Source: Chara braunii (taxonomy: Eukaryota; Streptophyta; Charophyceae; Charales; Characeae). From it: a DNA stretch of 23,854 bases. Shown here piece by piece: positions 1-10,259 of this stretch. Numbering within the stretch: position 1 is the first letter of the stretch; every line of letters starts with the position of its first letter. The notes under the pieces are model-generated. The model was not told where the DNA came from and ran no database searches. It saw only the letters and a list, made by a program, of their open reading frames with translations. Made by a program: the position numbers and the translations under genes. The DNA lies in assembly GCA_003427395.1 (NCBI GenBank), contig BFEA01000535.1, positions 946,033 to 969,886 on the forward strand, in the 5' to 3' direction.

Positions 1-1
1 A

Positions 2-688
2 CTGTGGAAGAAGCGGTTCATCGTCGACGACGCGCCGACACTCGCCATCAACCGTTTGTTCACCATGTCACAGGGCAACACTGCAACATGGGATTGGCTC
101 ACAGAGTGGCAGAAGATTGCGGCAATGCCCAATCTAGACCTGCCTTTCACTCATCTGAGGCGTGAGTTCTACAACAGGTCTTGTGCTACATTGAGCCAGG
201 CTCTTGGTGATCGCGAGCAGTACGCCACCTTCGCCGAGATTATCGACAAGGCGCGAGAGATCATCAAGACCAACAGGTCAGCTGCACACGAGAAATCAAC
301 ATCATGGCAGCCGACCTATGTGGAGAAGGTACGAACTGGTCCGCGACAACAGCACTTCGCTGCAGTCCAGCAGGACAGTGGGGATAACCCAACAGCCACT
401 CCAGCATCAAGTGACGAAGATCAGGTGGTTGCTGTCCAGCCGCGAAGCACCAACAAGTCCCGCAACAATGGGAAGGCGAAATCCGCATCGCAGGCCGGAA
501 ATGGACAGCCAGGACAGTTTCCATGGGTCAAGTTTGGCTTGACCGAGGCGGAGTACAAAGTCTGCGGCCGCTACGGCAGCTGCTATTGGTGCAACAACAC
601 CAAGCACAAGACCTCCCTGTGCCAGGATCAGGGCAGGAGGATGTGCGACCCCGCCTCAGCTCGGGAAACTGAGCTTCGCGGAAGGTGA
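2..688 (+). pseudogene. gag: gag (C-terminal part), copy A
   Basis: The frame is open from base 2, so the N-terminus lies outside the window. Gag is the structural protein that assembles the cytoplasmic virus-like particle and packages element RNA. The first part aligns with the capsid-like domain of copy C (WLTEWQKIAAMPNLDLPFTH against WIAEYQRLTSVPDIQMAFKA). A CCHC zinc knuckle, C-x2-C-x4-H-x4-C, is intact at 581-622. The middle is a polar, low-complexity linker. The frame runs past the GGGAAAC heptamer at 663-669 in the wrong phase and stops with TGA at 686-688. This suggests one base was lost (or two gained) between the knuckle and the heptamer, so the copy can no longer frameshift into pol correctly. 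Confidence 0.85.
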
Positions 689-704
689 GGCGAGTCCACC
701 TTCC
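663..704 (+). promoter_or_regulatory. candidate -1 ribosomal frameshift site, copy A
   Basis: The heptamer GGGAAAC lies at 663-669 and is followed directly by TGA in the frame that suits slippage. Pol (GGG AAA CTG AGC) reads in the -1 frame relative to that. After a 10-nt spacer, GGAAGGTG (680-687) pairs perfectly with CACCTTCC (697-704) around a 9-nt loop. G-GGA-AAC is an established type of -1 slippery site. In this copy the upstream gag is out of phase with the heptamer, so the site is probably a relic. The same layout is seen at 5333 and 11942. Confidence 0.6.
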
Positions 705-3657
705 ACTCCGCCAGATTCGGCCGCCTTGCTAGCGGCCTCCTGCACATCTGGGGAGGATGCGAATGTCGCAAGTCCTCAGTATACTTACGAGGATTATGCT
801 GTCCACTTGGTTCCACCGCTGGACCAACCGCTCNACGTGCAACAGTCCANCGCATGCACGGTTTCATCACCATCGGCAACCGATTCGGCAGCTTCGCCGC
901 AATCTATCGCCGGGGATTCGACGTCATGGTCAAAACTTGATGAGCTCGACCCGTTGACGTTCACGGACTTCCAGTGGATGCCCGTTCCCTCGACCGGACG
1001 ATTGTCGAAACCGCATTGCAATGTGCTCATGGCACAATTGCGGGACTACTTGCACACTGCAGTACCAGCTCCGTTGATGGACGCCGGAGCAGAGGTTGTC
1101 GACCTTCTCGCGTACATCGCGAAGATCGACCGCGAGTTCAAGACGCAACGGTACGACGATGTCGACGCACCATTGCTATACATACNCATTCAGATCGGAG
1201 AGGCGACCTGCAGTGCCTTGATCGATTGCGGAGCATCTCGCAACTACATCAGCCAGGACTTCATGGTACGCGCCGGCCTTGGCCCACGTGTCCGGAGGAA
1301 GTCCCAGCCTACGCAAGTCACTCTGGCGGACGGTCATACGCACAAGTCCATCGACCGGTGCATTGACGCCGTCCCANTGTACTTTGCCCCTCACGCAAGT
1401 GAGGCGGTGTCCTTTGACATTCTGGACACCAAATTCGACATGATCTTGGGCATGTCATGGCTGCGAAGCGAGGATCACCCGGTGAACTTCTTCAAACGCA
1501 CCGTTCACATTCGTGATCGGAACGGAGTATTAGTTTCATGCACAGTGCCCCTTCCTCATCCTTCGATCAGCTGCCACGTGGTATCCGCCGCAAGCATGCG
1601 AGCTTCCATCATCAGAGACGACATCGACGAGATGGGGGTGTGTTTTCTCCACGCCCTCCCGCCCCATGACGCTTCATCGACGGACTCACCTTCGGATCCA
1701 CGCATCACCGAGCTTCTCGACGCCTATAGCGACGTGTTCGAAGGCTCGCAGGGAGTAGTACCGGATCGACCCATCTGCCACGAGATCATCCTCGAGGACA
1801 GGGCCGTACCTCCGCGCGGTTGCATATACCGAATGAGCGAGGAAGAGTTAAGTGTGCTCCGCGCACAACTCGACGACCTTCTAGAGAAAGGATGGATTCG
1901 GCCTAGCTCATCGCCATACGGTGCTCCTGTTCTCTTCGTCCGGAAGAAGAAAAAGGACCTGCGGTTGTGCATCGATTATCGCAAGCTCAACGCGCAGACG
2001 ATCAGGAACGTCGGCCCTCTCCCACGCATCAATGATCTTCTCAAGCGATTGGGCGGCGCCCAGTTTTTTTCGAAGTTGGATCTCAAGTCAGGGTACCACC
2101 AACTTCGCAAGGAGGACTGTTGAAAGACCGCATTCAAGACACGGTATGGGCATTTCGAATGGCTGGTTATGCCATTTGGCCTTACGAATGCCCCGACCAC
2201 TTTCCAAGCGGCTATGACAACGGAGTTCCGACACATGCTGGATCGATACGTACTTATCTATCTCGACGACATCCTGGTGTACAGCCGGAGTTTGGAGAAG
2301 CATGTGGAACACCTGCGCACCGTTTTGGAGCGGCTACGACAGGCCAAGTACAAAGCCAACCGCGACAAGTGTGAATTCGCGCGGCAGGAGCTGGAGTACT
2401 TGGGCCATTATGTGACGCCACAAGGCATCCGTCCGCTCGCGGACAAGATCGAGGCCCTACGAGTATGGGCCGAGCCCACCAACACCACGGACATTCGTTC
2501 ATTCATGGGATTGGCGGGCTACTATCAGCGATTCATCACCGGATACTCCAGGATTGCTGCACCTATGACGAGGTTACAGTCGACAAAGGTGCCATTCGTA
2601 TTCGATGACGACACACGCCGGTCAGTCCAAGTACTTAAGACGGTCATGCTCATGGCACCCGTCCTCAGCATCTATGACCCCACCTTGCCGACGAGAGTGA
2701 CTACGGACGCTTCCGACTATGGCATTGGGGCAGTCTTGGAACAGCACGACNGCGACGACTGGCACCCTGTGGAGTATTTCAGCCACAAAGTGCCTCCCAT
2801 CAACTCGCTTGATGATGCAAGGAAGAAGGAGCTACTCGCGTTCGTCATGGCTCTCAAGCGATGGCGGCACTTCCTCCTTGGGCGTCGTAGGTTCACATGG
2901 GTNACNGACAACAATCCATTGACCTACTACAAGACGCAGGATACGGTGAGCAGCACGATCGGACGATGGATGTACTTCATCGACCAGTTTGACTTCACAC
3001 CGAAACATCTACCCGGCCTCTCAAATCGTGCAGCAGATGCACTCTCGCGAAGACCAGATCTTTGCGCTATGACACATCATGCCTTCGCATTCGACGAGGA
3101 GCTTCAACGATACTTCATCCGAGCATATGAGTCTGATCCGAACTTCGACACGCTCTATGCACAGCTATCTTCGGATCACCTGCCGACCAGCCATTACCGC
3201 ATTGCCGACGGGTACTTGCTCCTCCACTCGAGAGGCAAGGACTTACTATGTGTCCCACGCGACCGTCGTCTTCGGACTCGCCTCCTCGGCGAGTATCATG
3301 ATTCACGACTCGCCGGCCATTTCAGAGTCAACCGCACTATTGCACGGCTTCGACAGCGATTCCGATGGCCCGACCTCATTACCGATGTCACTCGGTATTG
3401 CGACTCTTGCGAAGTTTCTCGACGCAGCAAGCCCCGCAACAGCAATCCCTACGGCGAGTTACACCCGATGCCTATCCCACGGGAACCCGGTCTCTCCATT
3501 GCCATGGACGTCACCGGTCCGTTTCCTCGCGACCGGCTCGGGCACGACGGCATCCTCACGGTTGTGGACCGATTGAGTAAGTACGCGCGTTTTCGCCCTT
3601 GCAAGTACTACTCCACTGCTCCTGAGCTGGCACGCCTCCTGCACACTGGTTGGATTT
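663..3657 (+). pseudogene. pol: pol (protease, RT, RNase H, partial integrase), copy A
   Basis: This is the polyprotein that matures gag, copies element RNA to DNA and integrates it. It reads in one frame from the heptamer at 663. The retropepsin motif at 1224 reads D-C-G-A instead of D-S/T-G-A. RT begins near 1830 with [20 protein letters not shown], has [11 protein letters not shown] near 1960 and the YLDD box at 2259-2270. RNase H follows with TTDASDYG near 2700; N bases at 2903 and 2906 flank the TDN motif. The integrase has a CX2C pair (YCDSCEV) near 3400 and its first catalytic Asp (AMDVTGPF) at 3507. An in-frame TGA at 2121-2123, probably from TGG, breaks RT. The second Asp, the Glu and the C-terminus are missing because the copy is cut near 3657; the frame then runs into foreign sequence and ends at 3692. 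Confidence 0.92.
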
Positions 3658-5345
3658 GTGGCCACGAGGGCGGCAGCAAACGCAGCAGCTAGGGAACAGA
3701 CTGCAGCAGCAGCCAGCGCAGCGGCATCCTCTGCTGCATCTTCTGCAGCATCCTCGTCAGGGACCCTGTTGGGAATGCCCCATGGGTCCCCGGGTACTTC
3801 CGGTTCAGCAGGTTCTGGTCAGTCCATGAGTCAAATGGCGGGCTTGCAGTTAAGCCCGTTGACCCCACGCGGCAGGGAGCTCCTAGAGCTCCAACAGGTC
3901 GAAAGGATTCGCGAACAGTTAGAGAGGGAACTGAAGCAAGCAACCGATAGAGAAAAGGAGATCAATAGAAGAGCAGCCAGACTTGTACGTTAGAGGCAGA
4001 CAGGGCTGCATTGGAGAGTTTGGATGAGTTAGGCATGTCTGACCAACTGAAAGTGTTGAAGAATAGCATGTTGTCGCTGCATGCGCATGTGGACAGCAGA
4101 CTAGACTTCATGCAAAACTCTCTTGACAAGATCTTGGACCTTTTGCAAAGGCCAGGATTTAGGCCAACAGCACAGTCGTCGTTGCCGTTAACGACGATGT
4201 CAGGCCTCTTTCCGGTACAAGCTGGCACACAACCAAGTGGTACGTCTGCAGCAGTCGCACAGACTGTTGCTTCTTCTTCTTCTGGGTCAGCGGTGGTTGC
4301 TACACCATCACCGCAACAACTTGTTCCTCAACAGGGACAGCAGCAAAGTCAATGGTACCCAAAGACCCCTATGAAACCGCCCCTTGCCTTCTCTGGAGAG
4401 AAGAAGGACGAGGAACTCAACACATGGTTGAGAACGGTTCCACTATAGGTAAAGGCGAAGAGGACTTTGCAGGAGGAGGTGATTACTACTGCATCTTACC
4501 TTGAGGGTAAGGCAACCAAATGGCTGGATGGTTTAGTCGCAAAGGCCGGGTACAGACGACGCATGGCGGACTGGGCTAAGACCATTACATTAGACCAATT
4601 CTTAGAGATGGTAGAAGCTCGCTGGCACAATCCACAACAGGCGCAAATTGCCACTGATGCGATGCACAGACTAGACCAAAGAAAGTTCAAGCCAGTCAGA
4701 GAGCTTACGACTACCGTAGAGAGCCTCATCGTCGTTCCTGGCATAAACTACGATGACCAGTTCTTGTTGACCATGTTTGTGAGATGTCTCCCAGAGAATC
4801 TCGGGAATTTGCTGGCCAGCGAGCCTCGCCTAGAGTATCACTCATTTGAGACCTTGTCTAGAAAAACCTTAGATTTAGAGGTCACTCTAGGAAGTGCTCA
4901 ACCTACTTCAGTTGACGCAAGGAAGAAGAAGAGTTCGCAGGAATGGATTAAGAAGGGGAGCAAATTAATGATGGTTGAGTCTGATGGGACTCAAACAGAG
5001 ATCGAAGAGCTCACAGACCTGTTGGACTATTCACAGTACGACGGCGAGGAGATAGCTGAGGGTAGCACCCTCGCCGCAGTAGTTAAGACTAAGGCTGGTG
5101 GCCGAGGGAAGGGCCATCAAAAGAGTCAAGGGCAGGCCGCCTCCAATCAGACCAAAGTTGCTGGTTGGGTCAAGGCAGGTCTTGATCAAGAAGTGTGGCC
5201 GGATCGAAGAGTGCGTGGTGCTTGCATTAACTTTGGTGAATACGGACACACCCAGTACAAGTGCAAGAACGCAAAGGTCACGCAAAATATACCTCCTAAG
5301 ATGGGGGCACCTTCTTCCCAGGCTTCTAGCTCGGGAAACACGTGA
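3658..5345 (+). pseudogene. gag: gag, copy B
   Basis: This is the structural gag protein. The N-terminal part (3658-3989) is Ala/Ser-rich low complexity followed by a charged, probably coiled-coil stretch (ELLELQQVERIREQLERELK). A frameshift near 3989 moves the reading frame; translation then continues through LEADRAALESLDEL. A TAG at 4446-4448, likely from CAG, interrupts just before the capsid-like domain (LEGKATKWLDGLVAKAGY and following). Near the C-terminus the zinc knuckle reads CINFGEYGHTQYKC: the second Cys of CX2CX4HX4C is Phe (5232-5234), so zinc binding should be lost. The frame ends SSSGNT-stop at 5343-5345, just after the GGGAAAC heptamer. The true start is upstream of the A/B junction and is missing. 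Confidence 0.87.
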
Positions 5346-5374
5346 GGCTGGTGGAAGTTTTAGCTGCTTCTACT
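5333..5374 (+). promoter_or_regulatory. candidate -1 ribosomal frameshift site, copy B
   Basis: The heptamer GGGAAAC (5333-5339) is in the correct phase of gag (tcG-GGA-AAC), one codon before the gag TGA at 5343. Pol is open in the -1 frame across this point (GGG AAA CAC GTG AGG). After a 10-nt spacer, GGTGGAAG (5350-5357) can pair with CTTCTACT (5367-5374), with two G-U pairs and a 9-nt loop. This is the only copy where gag phase, heptamer, stop and pol phase are all still consistent. Confidence 0.68.
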
Positions 5375-8300
5375 CATGGTGAAGTGGGCCAGATACCCTC
5401 CCCACTTCATGAGATGACCAAGGCTAATGACTCTTTAGTCACCCTGCAGACTCATCCAGACCAAACTATGCTCTGTACGTTGGATGTGTCAGAAGCCTTA
5501 GAAGATTTGGAAAGTGAGTGGTCAAGTAAGGACCCTCGTGAATCTTGGGTGGCACTAAGGAAAGGTCCTAGAGGGGAACATTTCGTTGTGGAAGTTGATG
5601 TAGGAGGTCGCAAATGTGGTGCCTTCATAGACATCGGCTCCACGCGGAACTACATAAGTCACGACTGTTTGGAAAGGCTGCACCTAAAGGACCGGGTACA
5701 ACACCTTAGTAGACCCGTAGCATCTACTTTGGCCAATAAGGAGCGCATGATTGTCACGGACTATATCAAGGATGTAGTCTGCACCTTCTCCTATGGAGGA
5801 GGGGAACTTAATCACAAGATTTCGTTCCTGGTTAGCGACGACTTACCGTTTGATATGCTGTTAGGAATGTACTACCTTGAGGTTGCCAAGCCCCAGTTTG
5901 ACTGGGACAAGAAAGTCCTGCAGTATAAGTTGCCTGATGGAAGAGCAGTTAGACTGACTAAGTTCAAAGCAAGTAGTATAATTGATACCTATGGCTGCTT
6001 GCGTGCATCAACGTTCTATAATTATTATAAACAGAACCAAGAGGAGGGTATGTACCTAGTGTATGTCTCTGAGAAAGGGGCGGTCGTTAAAACACCCCCA
6101 GAGATAGAACACGTCGTTGCTAAGTTCCCTAATCTGTTCACGGAGCCTACAGGAGTCATAGAAAGGGAGGTTGTCCACGCCATAGAAATCATTCCAGGGA
6201 GTAAAACCACAAAGGGAAGGATCTATAGGATGGCTCCGGCCGAGTTGGACGAACTTCGGCGACAACTGAAAGAGCTGATAGAGAAAGGATGGATCCGGCC
6301 GAGTACTTCCCCCTACGGATCTCCAGTGCTATTTGTACCGAAGAAGGGGGGTACATTGAGGATGTGCATTGATTATAGAGGCCTCAATGTCATCACAGTA
6401 AAGAACGCAAAGCCTCTACCTCACATAGACGACCTATTGGATAGGGTGCAGGGATGTAAGTACTATAGTAAGATAGACTTAAAGTCCGGCTACCATCAGA
6501 TCGCAATAAGACCTGAGGATCAACACAAGACTGCTTTTCAGACCAGATACGGTCTGTATGAGTTTGTAGTGATGCCCTTTGGCCTTTGCAATGTGCCGGG
6601 TACATTCCAGCATGCCATGAATAGGATCTTCCATTACCACTTAGATAAGTTTGTCGTTGTCTACTTAGACGATATCCTTATCTTTAGTAAGTCTGTCGAG
6701 GAGCATGCACAGCACGTTGAGACTGTACTTTCACTCCTGTGACAGCACAAGTATAAGGTCAACTTAGAGAAATGTGAGTTCGGACGCACTAAGATCTTAT
6801 ACTTGGGTCACGAACTATCCGCGGAAGGTATTAGGCCGGAAGATGCGAAGGTGGCTAGTATAAGGGACTGGCCACGACCTCAGACTGTTACTGAGGTCAG
6901 ATCTTTCTTAGGAATGTGCGGCTACTATAGGAATTTAGTAAATAACTATTCTACAGTCGCCTCTCCTTTGACAGATCTAACTCGACTAGACACGCCGTGG
7001 GATTGGAGTGATGAGTGCGAGGCTGCTTTCAAACGATTGAAGCACGCACTCATGAATCATAAGGTTCTCATGGTGCCCGATCCTCATAAGCCATTCATAG
7101 TGACCACTGACGCAAGCCATGCATTGGCGCAGTGCTCGCTCAGCAGGATGGGAAGAAGTTGAGGCTGATTGAGTACATGAGCAAGAAAATGCCATCGAAG
7201 AAATTGGCGAAGTCCACCTATGAAAGGGAACTCTATGCTCTTTACAAAACACTTGTCCATTGCAGGCACTTTCTATTGGGAAGGTTCTTCTATTTGAGAA
7301 CTGACCATCAGACCCTCAAATGGATCAAGACACAACTGGCTCTCTCTGATGCACTCAAGCGATGGATTGAGGTCATAGATCAGTATGACTTCAAGCTAGA
7401 GTATCTGAAGGGAGCAACAAGGTTGCAGATGCGCTATCCCGTAGAGCAGACTACCTAGGTGCACTAATTTCTGAGTTTGGTGTATCTGAAGAACTAACTC
7501 AATCGTTGGTGGGAGCCTATCAGGAAGACCCTGTCACGATGGACATCATACGCAAGCTTCAGGCAAAAGACAAGGCCACAGAAAATGAGTTTGTGATGGT
7601 GGATGGGCTTTTCTTTCTTGATAAGGCCGGATGTAAAAGGTTAGTTGTTCCATCTAGTGAACGTTTGCGTAGTTTATTTCTAGGAGAATGTCATGACGCA
7701 ACCGAACACTTTGGCTACAAAAAGACGAGTGTCAATCTATTACAACGATTTTGGTCATTTGGAATGCTAGATGACGCAAAGGAGTATGTAGAGACCTGTC
7801 GGGTCTGTCAGCGGGACAAGCCGCGAACTCAAGCACCGCTTGGGTTACTGACGCCCTTACATATTCCAACTGGTCCAGGAGAGAGTGTTTCCATGGATTT
7901 CATGGAAACCCTAGTGACCAGTAAGAGTGGCAAGAGGCATATCTTTGTCATCATTGATCGATTCACCAAATACGCTAGACTAATTGCCATGCCAGAGACC
8001 GCAAGGACTAAACACGTTATCAAGTTGTTTCAGGACAACTGGGTACGTGATTTTGGACTACCAAAGTCAATTGTTAGTGACAAAGATGTCCGATTCACAA
8101 GTGAGTTGTGGAAGAAGACTGCTAAGCAGATGGGCAGTCAACTTCAAATGACTTCAGGGAATCATTCCGAAGCCAATGGACAGGCCGAACAGATGAACAA
8201 AGTTGTACAACACTTGCTGAGGCATTACATCAAGCCCAGCTAGGACGACTGGGATGAGAAGTTACCTCTCATCGCCAGCCTGTACAACAACGTTGTACAC

Positions 8301-8683
8301 AGCAGTACCGACGTCAGTCCTAATCAGCTGCACTTGGGATGGAAGCCTAGATCAGCTCTAGACTTCCTCCTACCTGAAAACCGATCCTCTGCAACTCCGG
8401 GCACACTTGAGTATGGTGTGCAATATGAGAAGTTGCTGCAGCAAGTTGTCGAGCACATCAAGAAATCTCAGCAAGCAATGATTGCTTCTGAGAACAAACA
8501 TCGTCGGCAGTCCTCATTTCAGGTAGGGGAACGTGTCTGGGTCAAGGTTAGTGAGCTAGGACAGGAATTCGGGATCTCTCGCAAACTAATGCCTCAGTAC
8601 TTTGGTCCATTGGAAGTCCTGGATATAGTTGGGGATGAGATGGATGGTCCCATCTATGTTATCCGTATCCCTGGTCACTTACG

Positions 8684-8729
8684 CACTCACCCTGTCTTTC
8701 ATGCCTCACTCACCCTGTCTTTCATGCCT
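8684..8729 (+). repeat. 23-bp tandem duplication inside pol B
   Basis: Two adjacent identical 23-bp units occupy 8684-8706 and 8707-8729. Removing one restores a continuous reading frame from the integrase (HPVFHAS) into the basic C-terminal tail. The duplication is therefore a later lesion, not part of the ancestral protein. Confidence 0.9.
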
Positions 8730-8972
8730 CAAAGCTTGCACCTTTCGCTGAGACAGATCAATTCCCTTCAAGGAGATCGATGCTGCCCCCAACCATGGAT
8801 GGTCAAGTGGACATCGACGACATTGTGGATCACAGAGACCTGCCTGTTCCAAAGCCACTGGGTAGAGGAAGACCTCCTAAACCCAAGCGGGAGTATCGCA
8901 TCAGATTTAGGCATCATACGGATCCGAAGGAAGATCTGTGGTTCACCAGAGAGGAATTGATTGACACAGCTC

Positions 8973-9054
8973 CTCAAGTGGTGGCATAATATGAGAGAAT
9001 GTTAAAAGGGAAGCTCAAGTGGTGGCATAATATGAGAGAATGTTAAAAGGGAAG
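8973..9054 (+). repeat. 41-bp tandem duplication at the end of pol B
   Basis: Two identical 41-bp units (8973-9013 and 9014-9054) start inside the last pol codons and run past the stop. The first copy carries the pol TAA stop (8987-8989). The exact identity suggests a recent duplication, perhaps replication or reverse-transcription slippage. Confidence 0.92.
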
Positions 9055-9087
9055 GCACCTGCAAAGTAAGCATCTCAGCGGACTTTC

Positions 9088-9106
9088 GAAGCTAAGGGGG
9101 ATGGAA
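9088..9106 (+). other. polypurine tract, copy B
   Basis: A purine-rich run (GAAGCTAAGGGGGATGGAA) lies directly before TGTGAGG, the presumed LTR start. In LTR elements this RNase H-resistant tract primes plus-strand DNA synthesis. Confidence 0.65.
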
Positions 9107-10248
9107 TGTGAGGATTGAGCCCTCAAGAAGGGGCCTTGCCATGATGTACATGTTCTGGGCTAAGGCCCCAGAAAGCCTCGTGCCCGCCCTAAGTGAAGGC
9201 GGGCCAGCAAATCAAAAGAGCCCTCTGTGCATACATTTCACGAAGTGGGGTCCATACAGTTGCAGCACGCCAGTTGGTTGGTGTGCACCGAGTATCGGAG
9301 CTCTGCAAAGGCAGAAATCCCAGGGCCCCAGAGTTGGTTAGGCCCTGGACACATAAACGTGAGGCCGACAATGCATGCTGGATATAGAGGCCGGAAATGC
9401 CAATGGGAAACCGGTCCACTATCTGAATCTGGCCGCAGGCCTTGATGAAAGAGGCGCAACTGCATCTCCTGGGCCCCAACTGCATCGGGCCTAGGTACAG
9501 GTACTGTGGCCCAGGCGCAAGCTCAAGGGAGGCCGCCCACATGCAATACTGGCATATAGGCAGGGAGGGCGAGTGGGCAGGGATTTTGGCCATTGCGAGC
9601 AATGCCGGCACGCTGCGCGTTTGCGAGGTGCTGCACTGCGCTAGGCTGAGGTAGGCAGGCAAGTGCTAAGCGGTAGAGCGCTGCCTGGGCGCAGGGCGCT
9701 GGCGGCCATAGCCAGGCTGCCTGTGGGCGCAGAGGGGGTGAAGGGCGAAGGTGGTTCTTCGGAGGTGAAGGGCGCTGTGTGGGATAACAAGGGAGAGTGA
9801 GGGAGAAGAGAGAGACGTACCTGGTGGAGAGAGGAGGTCGACATTGGTGTTGACATCATCACTCGCTGGTCAAGTTGTCTGGTTGCTTCCATGCTGTAGT
9901 TGTAGTGTTAGGCTGTAGAGTAGGTAGGGCGCCAGGCGCCATTCAAGAGAGAGAGCTACATTGGGTTATGTTGTTGGTGTTGCCCGATTGGGCTTGGACA
10001 TTGACTCACGATTCTTCTGTATCGTTCTCAAATGGATGGTTACTCAGTTCCGTTGTGCTATCTGCTCTTGCTTTGACTACTTGGACTTAGTGTGATTTTG
10101 CAATCTGGATTTTTGTGCTTTGTCCACATTCATGTTCCTTGCAGTTCCTTATCTGGGCGATTTATCCCCACCCACCCCTCCCTACGTATGTTGTTGCCCC
10201 TCTCGTCTTATCTTCTCTATCTGTCTTCGGGCACCCCCTGCAGTGGCA
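9107..10248 (+). mobile_element. 3' LTR of copy B (right end uncertain)
   Basis: The LTR starts TGTGAGGATTGAGCC right after the polypurine tract. It is GC-rich and repetitive, with a TATA-like CATATAG at 9553-9559, then a G/A-rich part and a T-rich end. No gene is seen in it. A CA at 10247-10248 gives a 1142-bp LTR, close to the 1139 bp of LTR C, but the sequence after it (TTGGTGAGTTGCC) is a poor primer-binding-site match. The end is therefore a guess, and no second LTR copy is in the window to test it. Confidence 0.5.
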
Positions 10249-10259
10249 TTGGTGAGTTG

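Larger units (their letters stand above)
1..3657 (+). mobile_element. Ty3/gypsy retrotransposon copy A, truncated at both ends
   Basis: The domain order gag zinc knuckle, retropepsin, reverse transcriptase, RNase H, integrase is that of Ty3/gypsy LTR elements. The copy enters the window already inside gag and stops in mid-integrase near 3657, where unrelated gag sequence of copy B begins. No LTR, primer binding site or polypurine tract belonging to it is visible. It is closely related to copy C: the retropepsin region and the integrase head align almost residue by residue. Seven single N bases (834, 850, 1186, 1377, 2751, 2903, 2906) fall only in this copy. The right boundary is placed by loss of similarity to copy C and may be off by about 10 bases. 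Confidence 0.9.
5333..8989 (+). pseudogene. pol: pol (protease, RT, RNase H, integrase, chromodomain-like tail), copy B
   Basis: This is a near full-length Ty3 polyprotein. The retropepsin motif at 5630 is D-I-G-S instead of D-T-G-S. RT carries [10 protein letters not shown] near 6360 and YLDD at 6662-6673. A TGA at 6740-6742 (probably CGA) follows. RNase H begins TTDAS near 7100, with a frameshift near 7118 and another near 7416. The integrase has an H/H/C/C head (CRVCQRDK near 7800) and an intact D-D-E: Asp 7896, Asp 8079, Glu 8187. A TAG at 8241-8243 (probably CAG) follows. The GPF/Y-like module (QYFGPLEVL) is near 8600. A 23-bp tandem duplication at 8684-8729 shifts the frame; the tail then continues from about 8730 in the new frame to TAA at 8987-8989. 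Confidence 0.92.
3658..10248 (+). mobile_element. Ty3/gypsy retrotransposon copy B, lacking its 5' end
   Basis: This is a second Ty3/gypsy family, distinct from A and C in gag and pol sequence. It starts inside an alanine-rich gag N-terminus with no 5' LTR or primer binding site. It then has gag, a -1 frame pol with all domains, a chromodomain-like tail, a polypurine tract (9088-9106) and a 3' LTR from 9107. It is the least damaged element here: RT and all three integrase catalytic residues are kept, and the damage is point stops, a few indels and small duplications. The right end is uncertain because the LTR end is not marked by a second copy. Confidence 0.88.

Noticed and set aside
680-712. 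H-type pseudoknot at the copy A frameshift site (loop GGCGAGT with ACTCCGCC at 705-712)
   Set aside because: The complementarity is real, but there would be no nucleotides left to cross the 8-bp first stem, so both helices cannot form fully. A shortened version was not counted as evidence.
9189-9662. Minus-strand open frame of 157 codons in LTR B
   Set aside because: It lies wholly inside the LTR, with no conserved motif; GC-rich repeats often give long chance frames.
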